This document shows, piece by piece, positions 63,710-64,000 of a stretch of DNA of 64,000 nt. The first letter of the stretch is position 1; every line of letters begins with the position of its first letter. A program made the translations under genes and the position numbers. This stretch comes from Nitrospira_D sp019636945 (GTDB lineage: Bacteria > Nitrospirota > Nitrospiria > Nitrospirales > Nitrospiraceae), in assembly GCF_047338595.1 (NCBI RefSeq), contig NZ_JBLFBO010000003.1, positions 217,691-281,690 on the forward strand, read 5' to 3'. The notes beneath the pieces were generated by a model. That model was not told where the DNA came from. It worked only from the letters and a program-made list of their open reading frames with translations, and ran no database searches.

Positions 63710-64000
63710 GGATCAAGACCTCCTCAGAAATAACAATAGTAAATTCGGCAAGATAGCTCTCTGGAGAGGGGCTACGCTACCATTTGCCTGAGGAGCCTGT
63801 CAAGGAATTGAGCGACAGGATTGCCTGCGTGATTTAGTCTTTCCCTAAGACGCAGCTGATGCCCGTTGTGAAGGGATTCTTTAATGGCAATGGGAAGCAA
63901 TGGGGCTTGCAGGCCAACCCTGAGCGGTGATGGTAAAGGACTGAGTGAGCCCAGTCGTCAATAGTGGACGCCATAGGTTACAGCCTCATGCCGCTGGCTG
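63710..64000. other. Right-edge region, no gene recognised
   Basis: These 291 bases upstream of the aminotransferase gene contain its likely promoter and a small hairpin (CCTGTC ... GACAGG, 63796-63813) that overlaps the -35 box. No coding frame or RNA fold was recognised; the next gene lies outside the window. Confidence 0.4.
63774..63803 (-). promoter_or_regulatory. Possible promoter of the aminotransferase-serA-hisZ-dnaB operon
   Basis: A perfect TTGACA (63803-63798) is followed after 18 bases by TAGCGT (63779-63774) on the minus strand, about 65 bases upstream of the aminotransferase start. Confidence 0.45.

Overview
The window looks like a chromosomal segment of a Nitrospira-type bacterium (phylum Nitrospirota). 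This rests on gene content, overall G+C in the mid-50s per cent, and the look of several proteins (the pilin, the 57-residue zinc ribbon, the RsbRD-type sensor). It is a judgement from memory of such genomes, not a search result. No rRNA, tRNA, CRISPR array, phage or transposase gene was seen.

Layout. Positions 1-19052 are mainly housekeeping: a coiled-coil fragment, an RsbRD-type sensor protein, purH and purD, a small lipoprotein, a minus-strand operon rsmD-coaD-aspC-fmdB, a tiny zinc-ribbon gene, radC, an EF-G-like GTPase, an RCK_C protein with a DegP/HtrA protease, a TtuA-type tRNA thiolation enzyme, a DnaJ-like protein, a His-rich Spy-like protein and ilvD. Two intergenic gaps here carry inverted copies of the same repeat.

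Positions 19067-54991 form one minus-strand run of 33 genes with tiny gaps or overlaps. It encodes 15 glycosyltransferases (one fused to a methyltransferase), 10 methyltransferase domains, a WecA-like initiating phosphoglycosyltransferase, an FAD oxidoreductase, an asparagine synthase-like amidotransferase, a Wzm/Wzt polysaccharide exporter, a second ABC-2 transporter with a membrane-anchored repeat protein, and an O-antigen-ligase-like protein with a C-terminal repeat region. Directly upstream lies pilA, with its own terminator and an apparently highly structured leader RNA. I read the whole as a pilus-linked system for a heavily methylated surface polysaccharide: made on a lipid carrier, exported by Wzm/Wzt and attached or polymerised by the ligase-like protein.

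Positions 56057-63709 hold a TPR lipoprotein with a clear promoter, then a minus-strand operon: class V aminotransferase, serA, hisZ, dnaB. The last 291 bases contain the likely promoter of that operon and no recognised gene.

Most start codons were chosen from ribosome binding sites, neighbour spacing and family N-termini; where two starts compete this is stated.
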